A DNA stretch of 64,000 nucleotides from Salinisphaera hydrothermalis (lineage in GTDB: Bacteria > Pseudomonadota > Gammaproteobacteria > Nevskiales > Salinisphaeraceae), in NCBI RefSeq assembly GCF_040361195.1, contig NZ_APNE01000007.1. One strand, 5' to 3'. Position 1 is the stretch's first letter, and every line of letters begins with the position of its first letter. The notes below the pieces were generated by a model, which did no database searches, had not been told where the DNA came from, and saw nothing but the letters and a program-made list of their open reading frames with translations. A program made the position numbers and the translations under genes. Positions 40,548 through 49,756 of the stretch are shown here, piece after piece.

Positions 40548-41795
40548 TCAGGCGGTCGAAGTCGGCCGCGGTTTCGGGGCGGGCAGGGACCATGCCTTGC
40601 CCTTGAGCATCACGTGCCAGTACAGCCACGGGAAAAAATACTTCTTGAGCGGCCAGTGGATACGACGCGGCTGGGTCGGATCGAGCGGAAAGCTGGAGAC
40701 CACTTCGCCGTTGTAGCGGAACTCGGCCAGCAGCACCTTGCCGTGGGCGACGGTCAGCGGGCAGGCGCCGTAGCCGTCGTATTCGAGTGGCGCTGCTGTG
40801 GCACCCAAGGCGCCCATGGCGCGCCGCAGCGCTGCAACCACGACCGGAAACTGTCGGCGTACGGCGGCCATCGTCTTGGCGTTGGGGGTGTCCGTGCAAT
40901 CGCCAAGCCCGAAGACATTGGCATAGCGCGTGTGCGTAAGGCGGTTCTTGTCGACCGTCACCCAGCCGGCCTCGCCGGCCAGCGGGCTGTGCTTGATCAC
41001 GTCCGGCGCCGACTGCGGCGGCACCACGTGGAGCATGTCGAAATCGACCGTAACACGGCCGTCCTGGGTTTCGAACGTGGCCTGTTTCTTTGTGCCGTCG
41101 ACCGCCACGAGATTATGGCCGAAGTAGGGTGTGGCACCGTAGCCGGCGATCACTTTGTCGAGCTCGCGCGCATAGGCCGGCACACCGAACATGGCACCGC
41201 CCTGATTGTAGAAGCCGATGTGCGCCTTCACGCCACGACGGCGCAGGGTGTCGGCGGTGAGATACAGCGCTTTCTGGGGCGCGCCCGCGCATTTGATCGG
41301 CATGGCCGGCTGAGTGAACAACGCGTTCGCACCATTGCCCAGGCTTTGCGCGAGCTCGTTCGTGTAGGGCGCCAGATCGTAGCGATAGTTCGAGGTCACG
41401 CCGTTCTTGCCCAGCGTTTCGGTCAGCCCTTCGATGGCGTCCCAGTCGATCTGCAGACCCATGGCGACCACGAGATAGTCGTATTCCAGGATGTTGCCGG
41501 AGACGAGCGTGACGCGATTGTGCTCCGGGTCGAAACCGGTCACCGCATCCTTGATCCAGGTCGCGCCCTCGGGCATCACGCTCGCCGTGTCCGTTTTGGT
41601 GTCCTCGGCGCGCATGTCACCGCCGCCAACCAGCGTCCAACCCGGCTGGTAGTAGTGCGTTTCGCTCGGCTCGATGATGGCGACGTCGGTCGCCGGGTCG
41701 GCATGCAGCAGCGCGGCGGCCACCGGAATGCCGGCCGTGCCGCCACCCGCGATGACGACGCGATGTTTGTAGTGGGTCTGACTGGCGTCGCTCAT
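40548..41795 (-). CDS. sqr: Sulfide:quinone oxidoreductase
   Basis: A 415-residue FAD disulfide oxidoreductase. The dinucleotide site VVIAGGGTAGIPVAAALL is near residue 13. Two conserved redox cysteines lie in MPIKCAGAPQKA and YGACPLTV, the C-terminal region is amphipathic (KYFFPWLYWHVMLKGKAW) for membrane attachment, and GLGDCTDTPNAKT binds FAD. It oxidises sulfide to a persulfide/polysulfide and passes electrons to the quinone pool. It is divergent from a persulfide dioxygenase-like gene and heads an operon with two YeeE-type genes. The pattern fits the SQRDL-like (type II) group. Confidence 0.9.
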   Translation of the reverse strand: MSDASQTHYKHRVVIAGGGTAGIPVAAALLHADPATDVAIIEPSETHYYQPGWTLVGGGDMRAEDTKTDTASVMPEGATWIKDAVTGFDPEHNRVTLVSGNILEYDYLVVAMGLQIDWDAIEGLTETLGKNGVTSNYRYDLAPYTNELAQSLGNGANALFTQPAMPIKCAGAPQKALYLTADTLRRRGVKAHIGFYNQGGAMFGVPAYARELDKVIAGYGATPYFGHNLVAVDGTKKQATFETQDGRVTVDFDMLHVVPPQSAPDVIKHSPLAGEAGWVTVDKNRLTHTRYANVFGLGDCTDTPNAKTMAAVRRQFPVVVAALRRAMGALGATAAPLEYDGYGACPLTVAHGKVLLAEFRYNGEVVSSFPLDPTQPRRIHWPLKKYFFPWLYWHVMLKGKAWSLPAPKPRPTSTA

Positions 41796-41818
41796 GATCG
41801 CTCCGTTGAGTTGAAACG

Positions 41819-41834
41819 ATACCCCTTAGGGTAT
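41819..41834. promoter_or_regulatory. Candidate CsoR-type operator
   Basis: A 16-bp inverted repeat ATACCC-CTTA-GGGTAT. The G/C tract with flanking AT resembles operators of the CsoR/CstR family. It sits 24 bp before the sqr start and overlaps the predicted -10 box, so occupancy should block transcription. Confidence 0.6.
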
Positions 41835-41858
41835 AAATTAAAGAAATGGAATATGCAA
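41830..41858 (-). promoter_or_regulatory. Predicted sqr promoter
   Basis: On the minus strand TTGCAT (41858-41853) and TATACC (41835-41830) are separated by 17 bp. The -10 lies within the 16-bp palindrome and the -35 within the left arm of the second palindrome. On the plus strand TTGAAA (41811-41816) and TATAAA (41832-41837) form a pair with a short 15-bp spacer that could serve the divergent gene. Confidence 0.55.
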
Positions 41859-41875
41859 ATAACCAGATTGCATAT
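41851..41875. promoter_or_regulatory. Second palindrome in the sqr/pdo spacer
   Basis: ATATGCAA-N9-TTGCATAT is a perfect 8-bp inverted repeat. Its AT-rich form is closer to ArsR-type (BigR/SqrR) operators than to the GC-centred site beside it, suggesting a second regulator not encoded nearby. Confidence 0.5.
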
Positions 41876-41941
41876 ATGAGTATTAATAAGGCTCGTCGCT
41901 CTGGTCATAGCCGCGCGCGCCGTAAACCCGAGGAATAGTCC

Positions 41942-42811
41942 ATGGCGGCAGTCACGCCCGAAGTCACCGGCTTCTACGACGACAAGACCGGTAGCGTTCA
42001 GTACGTGGTGGTCGACCCGTCGACCGCGCGCTGCGCGATCATCGATCCCGTCTGGAACTACGACGAAACGGCCGCGCGAACCTCCACCGAGTCGTTCGAT
42101 GCCATAACCGCCTTTATTGACGCGCATGACCTGACGGTTGAATGGATTCTCGATACGCATCCGCACGCCGATCATTTTTCGGCGGGCGTATTGCTGGGCG
42201 AGCGCTACGGCGCGCCGCGCGCGATCGGCCAGAAAGTCGTCGAAGTGCAGAAGCTCTGGAAGCGTATCTACAACTTCGGTGACGACTATCCCACCGACGG
42301 GCGGCAATGGGACCGGCTGTTCGCCGATGGCGAGACGTTCCAGCTTGGCAATCTCGATGCCCATGTCATGTTGTCCCCCGGTCATACGCTGGCGTCGATC
42401 ACTTATGTCATCGGCGACGCCGCGTTCGTGCACGACACGCTGTTCATGCCCGATAGCGGCACGGCACGTGCCGATTTCCCGGGCGGCGATGCGCGAACCC
42501 TGTTTCGCTCGATACAACGTATTTTAGAGTTGCCGGACGCCACGCGCATTTTTGTGGGGCATGATTATCGGCCGGACGGGCGCGACGCGCGCTGGGAATC
42601 CACCGTGGCGGAGCAGAGAGCGACCAATACCCACCTGCGCGACGATCCGTCCGAGGACGAATACGTCGCCATGCGCGAATCCCGCGATGCCACGCTGCCC
42701 CTGCCGGCGCTCATGTTGGCGGCGCTTCAGGTCAATACCCGCGGTGGACGTTTGCCGGAACCGGAAGACAACGGGCGCTCGTATCTCAAGATCCCGTTGA
42801 ACCAGTTCTGA
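41942..42811 (+). CDS. ETHE1/Blh-like metallo-beta-lactamase, likely persulfide dioxygenase
   Basis: A 289-residue metallo-beta-lactamase fold protein. The metal ligands are H73-x-H75-x-D77-H78 (THPHADH), H148 in SPGHT, D165 or D171 in HDTLFMPD, and H207 in VGHDYRPDGR; this arrangement matches ETHE1/Blh persulfide dioxygenases, which use one Fe(II). It would oxidise glutathione persulfide made downstream of SQR to sulfite. It is divergent from sqr and has GAGGA before the ATG. A glyoxalase II role is less likely because of the DFPGGDAR segment and context. Confidence 0.8.
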   Translation: MAAVTPEVTGFYDDKTGSVQYVVVDPSTARCAIIDPVWNYDETAARTSTESFDAITAFIDAHDLTVEWILDTHPHADHFSAGVLLGERYGAPRAIGQKVVEVQKLWKRIYNFGDDYPTDGRQWDRLFADGETFQLGNLDAHVMLSPGHTLASITYVIGDAAFVHDTLFMPDSGTARADFPGGDARTLFRSIQRILELPDATRIFVGHDYRPDGRDARWESTVAEQRATNTHLRDDPSEDEYVAMRESRDATLPLPALMLAALQVNTRGGRLPEPEDNGRSYLKIPLNQF

Positions 42812-42928
42812 TCGGCGATCGGGCAAAGTTCGTTGTAGTGTGCAACTGCGACACGAGGTCGCACCGTAATGGACATTAGACGATGGTATTATCTGACCCC
42901 GCCAAAAACTGAATAAGGTTGGTGCGAC

Positions 42929-44365
42929 ATGGAAAGTGCAACCGCGATCCTGCTGTCCCGTCTGGATTTTGCATGGGTGGCGAGCATGCACTTTCTTTAC
43001 CCGCCGCTCACCATCGGGCTGGCGCTGCTGTTGTTCTTTGCCGAATGGCGCTGGATGCGAACCGACGATGAGGCCTGGTATCGGCTGACCCGGTTCTTCG
43101 AAAAGCTGTTCATCATCAACTTCGGCGCCGGCGTGGCGACTGGCGTCACCATGGAGATGGCCTTCGGCATTCTCTATGGGCCGTTCTCCCAGGCGGCCGG
43201 GCCGTATTTCGGCAACGTGCTGGGCTACGAGACGATCACCGCATTCATGTACGAGGCCGGCTTCATCGGCCTGATGATCTTCGGCTGGGGCAAGATCAGC
43301 CGCGGCATGCACTTGTTCGCGACGTTCAACGTCATGCTGTCGTCGACGCTATCGGCGTTCTGGATCATGAACGCCAACTCGTGGATGCAGACGCCCTCCG
43401 GCGTCGAACTGCGCAACGGCATCTTTCACGTCACCGACTGGAGCAAGGCGATCTTCAACCCCAGCTTTCTGTCGTCGTTCGCCCACATGTGGGTCGCGGC
43501 GGTGGAGCTGGCATTGTTCTTCGTCATCGGCGTATGTGCCTGGCAGCTGCTCAAGCGGCGGTACGAGGGCATCTTTGCCAAGCCGCTGAAGTATGCGCTG
43601 GTGGCGGCGGCCGTGGTCGCGCCGCTACAGGTCTATCTGGGCGACGATCTGGGCCAGGTGATCGGCGAACACCAGCCGGCGGCGCTGGCCGCGATGGAAG
43701 GGCATTACCACACCTATAACAAGGACGGCAGCGTGAATACCGGCTGGCACATCGTGGCCTGGCCGGACGACGCCGCGGGTGATAATCGCTGGGCCATCAC
43801 CATCCCGCATGCGCTGAGCCTGATCGAGACCCATACCCTCGACGGCAAGGTGATGGGGCTGGATCAGTTGCCGGCCGAAAACCGGCCGCCGGTCTGGGTG
43901 CCGTTCTATGGCTTCCGCGTCATGGTAGCGATCGGCTTCTTCCTGATGCTGGTCGCGTTCTACGGCGCGTGGCTGATCTACAAGCGGCGGTTGACCGCGC
44001 CCTATACCGGCGCGTCGCGATGGTTCCTGCGCGTGGCCGTGTTCAGTGGGTTTCTCCCGTTTCTGGCGATCTGGACCGGCTGGTGGACGCGTGAGGTCGC
44101 ACGCCAGCCGTGGCTGGTCGACGGCATGATGCGCGTCGAGGACGGGGTGAGCCGGATGACCGTGCTCGAAGCCACGATCTGGCTGGTGGGTTTCATGATC
44201 TTCGAGCTGGTGGTCTGGTACTTCACCTGGTACTTCATGGCCAAGGTGATCCGTCACGGCCCGGATCTGGAAGCGCCGGTGCTGCGCGGCGGCCACGAAT
44301 CGCTCGGTCATCTCGAGGCCGAACCCGAAGACGACCGGGCCCATCCGGCCTACGAACGACCCTGA
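42929..44365 (+). CDS. cydA: Cytochrome bd ubiquinol oxidase, subunit I (CIO type)
   Basis: A 478-residue polytopic quinol oxidase subunit. H21 in SMHFLYPP is the counterpart of the high-spin heme ligand, and SSFAHMWVAAVELALFF contains the second His. The C-terminal TREVARQPWLVDGMM block corresponds to the GRQPW motif, here with Ala for Gly. The length is shorter than E. coli CydA, which fits the short-Q-loop, cyanide-insensitive (CIO) group. It oxidises quinol and reduces O2 to water without proton pumping. It begins 117 bp after the persulfide dioxygenase candidate on the same strand. Confidence 0.92.
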   Translation: MESATAILLSRLDFAWVASMHFLYPPLTIGLALLLFFAEWRWMRTDDEAWYRLTRFFEKLFIINFGAGVATGVTMEMAFGILYGPFSQAAGPYFGNVLGYETITAFMYEAGFIGLMIFGWGKISRGMHLFATFNVMLSSTLSAFWIMNANSWMQTPSGVELRNGIFHVTDWSKAIFNPSFLSSFAHMWVAAVELALFFVIGVCAWQLLKRRYEGIFAKPLKYALVAAAVVAPLQVYLGDDLGQVIGEHQPAALAAMEGHYHTYNKDGSVNTGWHIVAWPDDAAGDNRWAITIPHALSLIETHTLDGKVMGLDQLPAENRPPVWVPFYGFRVMVAIGFFLMLVAFYGAWLIYKRRLTAPYTGASRWFLRVAVFSGFLPFLAIWTGWWTREVARQPWLVDGMMRVEDGVSRMTVLEATIWLVGFMIFELVVWYFTWYFMAKVIRHGPDLEAPVLRGGHESLGHLEAEPEDDRAHPAYERP

Positions 44366-44375
44366 GGTGGCGCCG

Positions 44376-45419
44376 ATGATGCCTACCGATATCTCCGATC
44401 TGCGGCTGTTCGTGATCTATGCCTGGTGGTTCGCGCTGGGGTTCAGTCTACTGCTCTATATCATGCTCGATGGCGCCGACCTGGGCGCCGGCGTCTTCTC
44501 GCTGTTCGTGCGCGATCCGGACGCGCGCGGCGGTGTGATGGCGGCCATGGCGGGTACCTGGGACGCCAACGAAACCTGGCTGGTAGTGGCCGGCGGCGTG
44601 CTGTTCGGCACCTTCCCGCTGGTTTACGGCTCGGCGTTCCACTATCTGCTGGTGCCGCTCGTCATCGTGCTGTGGAGCATCATGATGCGGGCCATCGCAC
44701 TCGAGTTCCGGCATCACGCGAACCGCTCGACCCAGCTCTGGGATGGCCTGTTCGGCGTCGCCAGCCTCACCACCCTGTTCTTTGCCGGTATGGCGATGGG
44801 CGCGGTGCTTGAAGGCTATCCGCTGACCAGCGGCCCGGTGCCGACATATGCCGGTGGCATGTGGCGCTTCGTGTCGCCGTTTTCAGTCTGGACCGGTATT
44901 GGCGCTGTGATCGCCGCGTCGCTGGCCGGCAGCCTGTTTGTGCGGGCGCGCTTCGAGCGCACCGAGGACATCCGCAAGCAGGCCGCGGTCTGGGTCGATC
45001 GCTCGTTCTATGCCTCGCTGGTGGCGGTCGTAGTGACCGTCGTCTGGAGTCTGCTCAAGTTTCCCTGGGCGGCCGAGAAATGGCTCGGGCCGTATGTCTG
45101 GGCCTGGGCGCTGGTGGCGGTCGCCGTGGTTTATACGGTGTTTCGCATGCGTCGTTCCTCGCGGCTCGGCCGCGATCTGTTCGCCATCCTCTGGCTCAAC
45201 GCCGCCATCGCGATCATGTGGTTGGCAATGATGGTCACCATGCTGCCGTGGCTGGTGCCGAACACCTGGACGATCTATGCCGCGGCCAGCCCATCGGTGT
45301 CGCTGGTGACGTTCACCATGGCGATGGGCGGCTTCCTGCCGGTGATGCTGGTCTATAACTGGTATCAGATCTGGGTGTTCCGGGCGCGGATTTCCAAGCT
45401 TACCGGCTACGGCCACTGA
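44376..45419 (+). CDS. cydB: Cytochrome bd ubiquinol oxidase, subunit II
   Basis: A 347-residue membrane protein with about eight helices and the family segment LYIMLDGADLGAGVFSLF followed by TWDANETWLVVAGGVLFGTFPLVY. I chose the ATG at 44376, which has GAGGTGG just before it, over a GTG at 44367. Its stop shares one base with the next ATG (TGATG). Confidence 0.92.
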   Translation: MMPTDISDLRLFVIYAWWFALGFSLLLYIMLDGADLGAGVFSLFVRDPDARGGVMAAMAGTWDANETWLVVAGGVLFGTFPLVYGSAFHYLLVPLVIVLWSIMMRAIALEFRHHANRSTQLWDGLFGVASLTTLFFAGMAMGAVLEGYPLTSGPVPTYAGGMWRFVSPFSVWTGIGAVIAASLAGSLFVRARFERTEDIRKQAAVWVDRSFYASLVAVVVTVVWSLLKFPWAAEKWLGPYVWAWALVAVAVVYTVFRMRRSSRLGRDLFAILWLNAAIAIMWLAMMVTMLPWLVPNTWTIYAAASPSVSLVTFTMAMGGFLPVMLVYNWYQIWVFRARISKLTGYGH

Positions 45420-45652
45420 TGGCCGGCGAGCCCCGAAACGAGTCGCGCGTTCCGGCGCTGCGCTGGTCCATGCTGGCGATGACGGCAGCATTTTTAGTGC
45501 CGCCGCTGGCCGGTCTGGCCATGATCGCGCATTTCTTCGGCGGCATGAGCGCCGGCCTGTGGTGGCTGGCCGGCGGCGTGTTCTTGTTTGCGGTCGTGCT
45601 GATCGTCGGCTTCGCACGGCTGACCCGCGCGCCGGCGGGGCGCCCGCGCTAA
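45419..45652 (+). CDS. Small two-TM protein of the cytochrome bd operon
   Basis: A 77-residue protein with two predicted membrane helices (about 17-38 and 46-66) and basic ends. It occupies the place where CydX or CydZ-type small subunits are found after cydB, and its start overlaps the cydB stop. The sequence does not resemble CydX, which has one helix. I cannot assign a family; the context suggests an oxidase accessory or assembly subunit. Confidence 0.65.
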   Translation: MAGEPRNESRVPALRWSMLAMTAAFLVPPLAGLAMIAHFFGGMSAGLWWLAGGVFLFAVVLIVGFARLTRAPAGRPR

Positions 45653-45658
45653 TGCTCG

Positions 45659-45955
45659 AGGGCGTGTTGAGGTTTCGTGCGAGCGCCGCGTTGGCGTCCG
45701 CAAATCGTGTCCGGCAAGGCGCGAGCCGCCGCGTCGTGGCGCGCCACGATCCAGGCTCGCAACGCCGCCGGGCGCCCCTAGTTAGTTTTTTATGGGCGGC
45801 CCAACCCGAAGGGACAAGCGCCCTTAAATTAACGACACGACGCCAATACAGCGTTGTCGCTCTCTCGCGTAGAACAACTACGCCACGTTCGCTACGCCTC
45901 GTCTTGCCGCAAAACAGCGCTTGGCGCGGGCTTGCACGAAACCTCAACACGCCCT
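45659..45955. mobile_element. 297-bp MITE-like element with 22-bp terminal inverted repeats
   Basis: The ends at 45659-45680 and 45934-45955 are perfect inverted repeats of 22 bp. Inside is a perfect 16-bp palindrome (45734-45749) flanked by a further 7-bp inverted pair (45721-45727 with 45754-45760). No transposase and no obvious target duplication are seen. It occupies nearly all of the spacer between the small two-TM gene and cydD, starting seven bases after the stop. A degenerate left half occurs upstream of secA. Confidence 0.75.
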
Positions 45956-45976
45956 AAGCCAGGGCGGCCGACTGCC

Positions 45977-47782
45977 ATGAGCGACGAATCGCGCACGCAG
46001 GGCAAGACAAGCCGCCAGGCCAGTCGCCAGCGCCGTGGTATCGAGGCCTGGCTGCGGGCTCGGCTGGCCGGGGAGCGCGGCGGGCTGGCCGTGGTGTTCG
46101 CTGTAGGAGTGCTCGATGCGCCGCTCATGATCGGCCAAGCCTGGCTGCTGGCACTGATCGTCAACGCCGTGGCGATCGAACAGCACGGGCTGGCCGCCGT
46201 CATGCCGTGGCTCTGGGGGTTACTCGGGCTGTTCGCAGCGCGTGCCGCGATCTCGGTGTTCAAGGACGGGCTGGCGTTCGAGAGCGCGGCGCGGATCAAG
46301 CAACGACTGCGCGATGACCTGTTTGCGCGCCTCGTCGCGGCCGGTCCGGCCGCGGCCGGCGAGCAGCGTAGCGGGGCCGTCGCCCACGGACTCGCCGACG
46401 CGGTCGAAGCCATGGATCGCTACTATCGCGATTATCTGCCGCAGATGCTGCTGGCGGTGATGCTGCCGATCGTGCTGTTGCTGGTGATCTTTCCCAGCGA
46501 TTGGGTGTCCGGGGTCATACTCTTGATCACGGCGCCGCTGGTGCCGTTCTTCATGGTGCTGATCGGCAAAGGCACGGAAAGTCTCAACCAGCGCCAGTGG
46601 CGACGGCTGGCCCGGATGAGCGCGCATTTCTTCGATGCCATCGAGGGCCTGACCACGCTCAAGCTGTTCGGCGCCAGCCGGCGCGAACTCGAGGCCGTGG
46701 CCGCGATGGCCGAAGGCTACCGGCGCGACACGCTGGCCGTGCTGCGGCTGGCGTTCGTGTCCTCGCTGGTGCTGGAATTTCTCACCACGCTGGGTATCGC
46801 CATGGTCGCCGTGTATATCGGCTTCCGGCTGTACTACGGCGAGATGGCGTTCTGGCCCGGCTTGTTCGTGTTGCTGTTGGCGCCGGAATTCTATCGGCCG
46901 TTGCGTGATATGGGCGCGCAGTATCACGCCCGCATGGAAGCGATCGGCGCCGCCGAGGGGTTGATTGAAACAGCCGCGCTCGATCCGGTCGATCACGACG
47001 CAGGCGATGATCGGAGCGGCTTGACCGAGCCGCCGCAGCAACTGGCCTGTCGTGGTCTTTCGTTTGCTTACGACGGCGCCGCGCCGGTGGTGGAAGGCGT
47101 CGATCTCACGTTGCGCCGGGGCCGACCGGTAGCGCTGGTTGGGCCGAGCGGGGCAGGGAAAACCACCTTGTCGTATCTGCTGCTGGGTTTTCTGCGGCCG
47201 CAGGCGGGTTCGATCGAAGTTGACGGTATCGATCTGGCCGCGATCTCGCCGGAGGTCTGGCTGCAGCGCGTCGCCTGGGTGCCGCAGGAGCCCACGCTGT
47301 TTCACGGCACCATCGCCGACAATATTCGGCTCGGCCGGCCGGATGCGGATGACGCCGCGGTGCGTCAGGCTGCGCGCCAGGCCAACGCCGACGCCTTCAT
47401 CGACGCGCTGCCGGCCGGCTACGATACCCAGATCGGCGACCACGGCCAGGGTCTGTCCGGCGGGCAGCGCCAGCGCGTCGCGCTCGCCCGGGCGTTTCTC
47501 AAGGACGCCGATCTCGTGGTGCTGGATGAGCCCAGCGCGGCGTTGGATCCGGCCAGCGAAGCGGCCGTCACTGAGGCGGTGGAACGCCTGGCGGGGGATC
47601 GGCTGGTGCTGATGATCGCCCATCGGCTGGATACCGTACGGCGGGCGCATGAAATTCTGCTGCTCGATCGGGGCCGCGTGGCCGAGCGGGGCGATCACGA
47701 GACCCTGATGGCGGCCGGCGCGGATTATGCCCGGCTGTGGTCGTTGTATCGAGCGGACGATGTCTTTGGCGGTGCGCGATGA
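45977..47782 (+). CDS. cydD: ABC transporter CydD (cysteine/glutathione exporter subunit)
   Basis: A 601-residue fused permease-ATPase with six membrane helices in the N-terminal half, and Walker A GPSGAGKT, signature LSGGQRQRVALARAF and Walker B DLVVLDEPSAALD in the C-terminal half. With CydC it exports reduced thiols needed for cytochrome bd assembly. The ATG at 45977 gives the family start; the frame extends back into the inverted-repeat element without support. It overlaps cydC by four bases. Confidence 0.92.
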   Translation: MSDESRTQGKTSRQASRQRRGIEAWLRARLAGERGGLAVVFAVGVLDAPLMIGQAWLLALIVNAVAIEQHGLAAVMPWLWGLLGLFAARAAISVFKDGLAFESAARIKQRLRDDLFARLVAAGPAAAGEQRSGAVAHGLADAVEAMDRYYRDYLPQMLLAVMLPIVLLLVIFPSDWVSGVILLITAPLVPFFMVLIGKGTESLNQRQWRRLARMSAHFFDAIEGLTTLKLFGASRRELEAVAAMAEGYRRDTLAVLRLAFVSSLVLEFLTTLGIAMVAVYIGFRLYYGEMAFWPGLFVLLLAPEFYRPLRDMGAQYHARMEAIGAAEGLIETAALDPVDHDAGDDRSGLTEPPQQLACRGLSFAYDGAAPVVEGVDLTLRRGRPVALVGPSGAGKTTLSYLLLGFLRPQAGSIEVDGIDLAAISPEVWLQRVAWVPQEPTLFHGTIADNIRLGRPDADDAAVRQAARQANADAFIDALPAGYDTQIGDHGQGLSGGQRQRVALARAFLKDADLVVLDEPSAALDPASEAAVTEAVERLAGDRLVLMIAHRLDTVRRAHEILLLDRGRVAERGDHETLMAAGADYARLWSLYRADDVFGGAR

Positions 47783-49503
47783 GCGACTGGCGGCGTCTGT
47801 TCGGCCTGCTGCGCTCGTATCGAGCCGTGCTGGCGCTCGGCATCGGGTTGGCCACGCTCGTGATCGTGGCCAATGTCGCGCTGATGGCGCTGGCCGGCTG
47901 GTTCATCACCGGCATGGCGCTGGCCGGGCTCGGCCTCGGCACGATCAATTATTTCGCGCCGGCGGCCGGCATCCGGGGGCTGGCGATCGTGCGCACCGGC
48001 GGACGCTACCTGGAACGTCTGATCACGCACGACGCCACGCTGCGCGTGCTGAGTACGCTGCGGGTCACATTCTATGCGCGCCTGGAGCCGTTGGCGCCGG
48101 CCGGCTTGCAGCGATACCGCGGCGGCGATCTGCTCAGCCGCATGCGCGCGGATATCGATACGCTGGACAACTTCTATTTGCGCGTCATCGCCCCCACGAT
48201 TGCCGCCGCGCTGAGTGTCGTCGTGGTCAACGCGTTTGCGGCCGTATTCAGCCCGGCCGTGGCAATGGTCAACGTGGCCGCGTTGCTCGTGGCCGGCATC
48301 TTGTTGCCCTGGATCTCGTATCGAACCAGCCGGGCGCGCGGCGTCGACCGTCGCCAGGCGCTGGCCGATCTTCGCGCCACGGTGGCCGATAGTGTGGGCG
48401 GCATGGGCGAGCTGTGGGCCTTCCAGGTCACCGGTCGTCAGGCGCAGCGGATTCGTCGGCTCTCGCGCGGGCTGATTGCGGCCCAGCGTCGGGATGCCTG
48501 GGCCGACGCCGTCGTCAACGCAGCCTCGGCCACGGTGTCGCGGCTCGCGCTCTGGGGCGCGCTAATACTAGCGATTCCGCTGGTCGCGCGCGGGGTGATC
48601 GGTGGTCCCGAGCTGGCCATGCTCGTGTTTCTGGTCATGGCCAGCTTCGAGGCCGTGGCGCCGCTGCCTGCGGCGCTGCGCGCGCTGGCGGAAACCAAAG
48701 CGGCCGCGCGGCGCGTGTTCGAAATCATGGACGCCGAGCCCGCGGTGGCCGAGCCGGCCAGCGAGCCGGCGCCGCCTGCGACGTTCGATATCGTGCTCCG
48801 CGACGTGTATTTCCGTTACGAAGACGCCGCGCCCTGGGCGCTCGCGGGGGCGGTTCTGACGCTGTCGCCCGGCCGCGCGATCGGTCTGGTGGGGCCGAGC
48901 GGGGCGGGCAAGACGAGCGTCGTGAACCTGCTGCTGCGGTTCTGGCCTTATCAGGCGGGCGCGATCGAAATCGGTGGCGTGCCCATCGAGCGCTATACGA
49001 CGGCCACGCTGCGAGCATGGTTTGCGGTTGTGGCCCAGCACACGCATCTATTCAACGCGACCATCGCGGACAACCTGCGTATTGCGGCCCCCGAGGCCAA
49101 CGACGAACAGCTTCACGCCGCGTTGGCCCGCGCCGGGCTGGCCGAGCGTGTTGCCCGCATGCCACGCGGACTCGATACGTTCGTCGGCGAGGCCGGGCTG
49201 CAGCTGTCCGGCGGCGAAGCGCGCCGGCTGGCGATCGCGCGCGCCGTGCTCAAGAACGCCCCGATTCTGATTCTCGACGAGCCCACCGAAGGGCTGGATC
49301 CGGCCTCGGAAGCCGAGGTGCTCGCGGCATTGGCGCCGCTGATGGCCGAGGCGACGACATTGGTCATCAGTCACCGGCCCGCCGTGCTGCGTTATGTCGA
49401 CGAGATTGCCACGATCGAGCAAGGCCGAATCGTCGAACAGGTCGCGCTGCAGCCGTCAGCTGTCGTCGAGGCACGCTTCTGGGCGCATCTGCGGATTGCC
49501 TAG
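47779..49503 (+). CDS. cydC: ABC transporter CydC (cysteine/glutathione exporter subunit)
   Basis: A 574-residue partner of CydD with six N-terminal helices (MALAGWFITGMALAGLG is typical), Walker A GPSGAGKT, a variant signature LSGGEARRLAIARA and Walker B ILILDEPTEGLD. The start at 47779 overlaps the cydD stop (ATGA). A terminator follows 70 bp after the stop. Confidence 0.92.
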   Translation: MSDWRRLFGLLRSYRAVLALGIGLATLVIVANVALMALAGWFITGMALAGLGLGTINYFAPAAGIRGLAIVRTGGRYLERLITHDATLRVLSTLRVTFYARLEPLAPAGLQRYRGGDLLSRMRADIDTLDNFYLRVIAPTIAAALSVVVVNAFAAVFSPAVAMVNVAALLVAGILLPWISYRTSRARGVDRRQALADLRATVADSVGGMGELWAFQVTGRQAQRIRRLSRGLIAAQRRDAWADAVVNAASATVSRLALWGALILAIPLVARGVIGGPELAMLVFLVMASFEAVAPLPAALRALAETKAAARRVFEIMDAEPAVAEPASEPAPPATFDIVLRDVYFRYEDAAPWALAGAVLTLSPGRAIGLVGPSGAGKTSVVNLLLRFWPYQAGAIEIGGVPIERYTTATLRAWFAVVAQHTHLFNATIADNLRIAAPEANDEQLHAALARAGLAERVARMPRGLDTFVGEAGLQLSGGEARRLAIARAVLKNAPILILDEPTEGLDPASEAEVLAALAPLMAEATTLVISHRPAVLRYVDEIATIEQGRIVEQVALQPSAVVEARFWAHLRIA

Positions 49504-49573
49504 ACGGCGGTGGAGCCGCTCGGTCTTCGGCCGTTTCAAGCGCGCTCACGCATGCCTTGGTTAGTCCGGCATC

Positions 49574-49603
49574 AAAACAGCTGATGCCATTCGCTGTTTT
49601 TTT
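49574..49603 (+). terminator. Intrinsic terminator after cydC
   Basis: AAAACAGC, an 11-nt loop, GCTGTTTT, then three more T to make seven in total. Confidence 0.85.
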
Positions 49604-49756
49604 GACGCTATTGAAGACAAATGTCGACGCGTGTCCGTCGTTCGTTTTCAATGGCTTCTGGGCCTTCGGCCGCGGCGCGGATGCCTGGGCATCCTCGCGT
49701 TATTCACCCGAAAAATCATTTATTCCCGTGCCGGGTTAATAATGCCCCGACGACTC

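Noticed and set aside
40531..40899. N-terminal extension of the YeeE-like gene
   Set aside because: It would lie within the sqr coding sequence and has no membrane or family features; the GTG at 40530 has a good ribosome site.
41942..42811. Glyoxalase II assignment
   Set aside because: The ligand pattern and DFPGGDAR segment, with sqr next door, fit ETHE1/Blh persulfide dioxygenases better.
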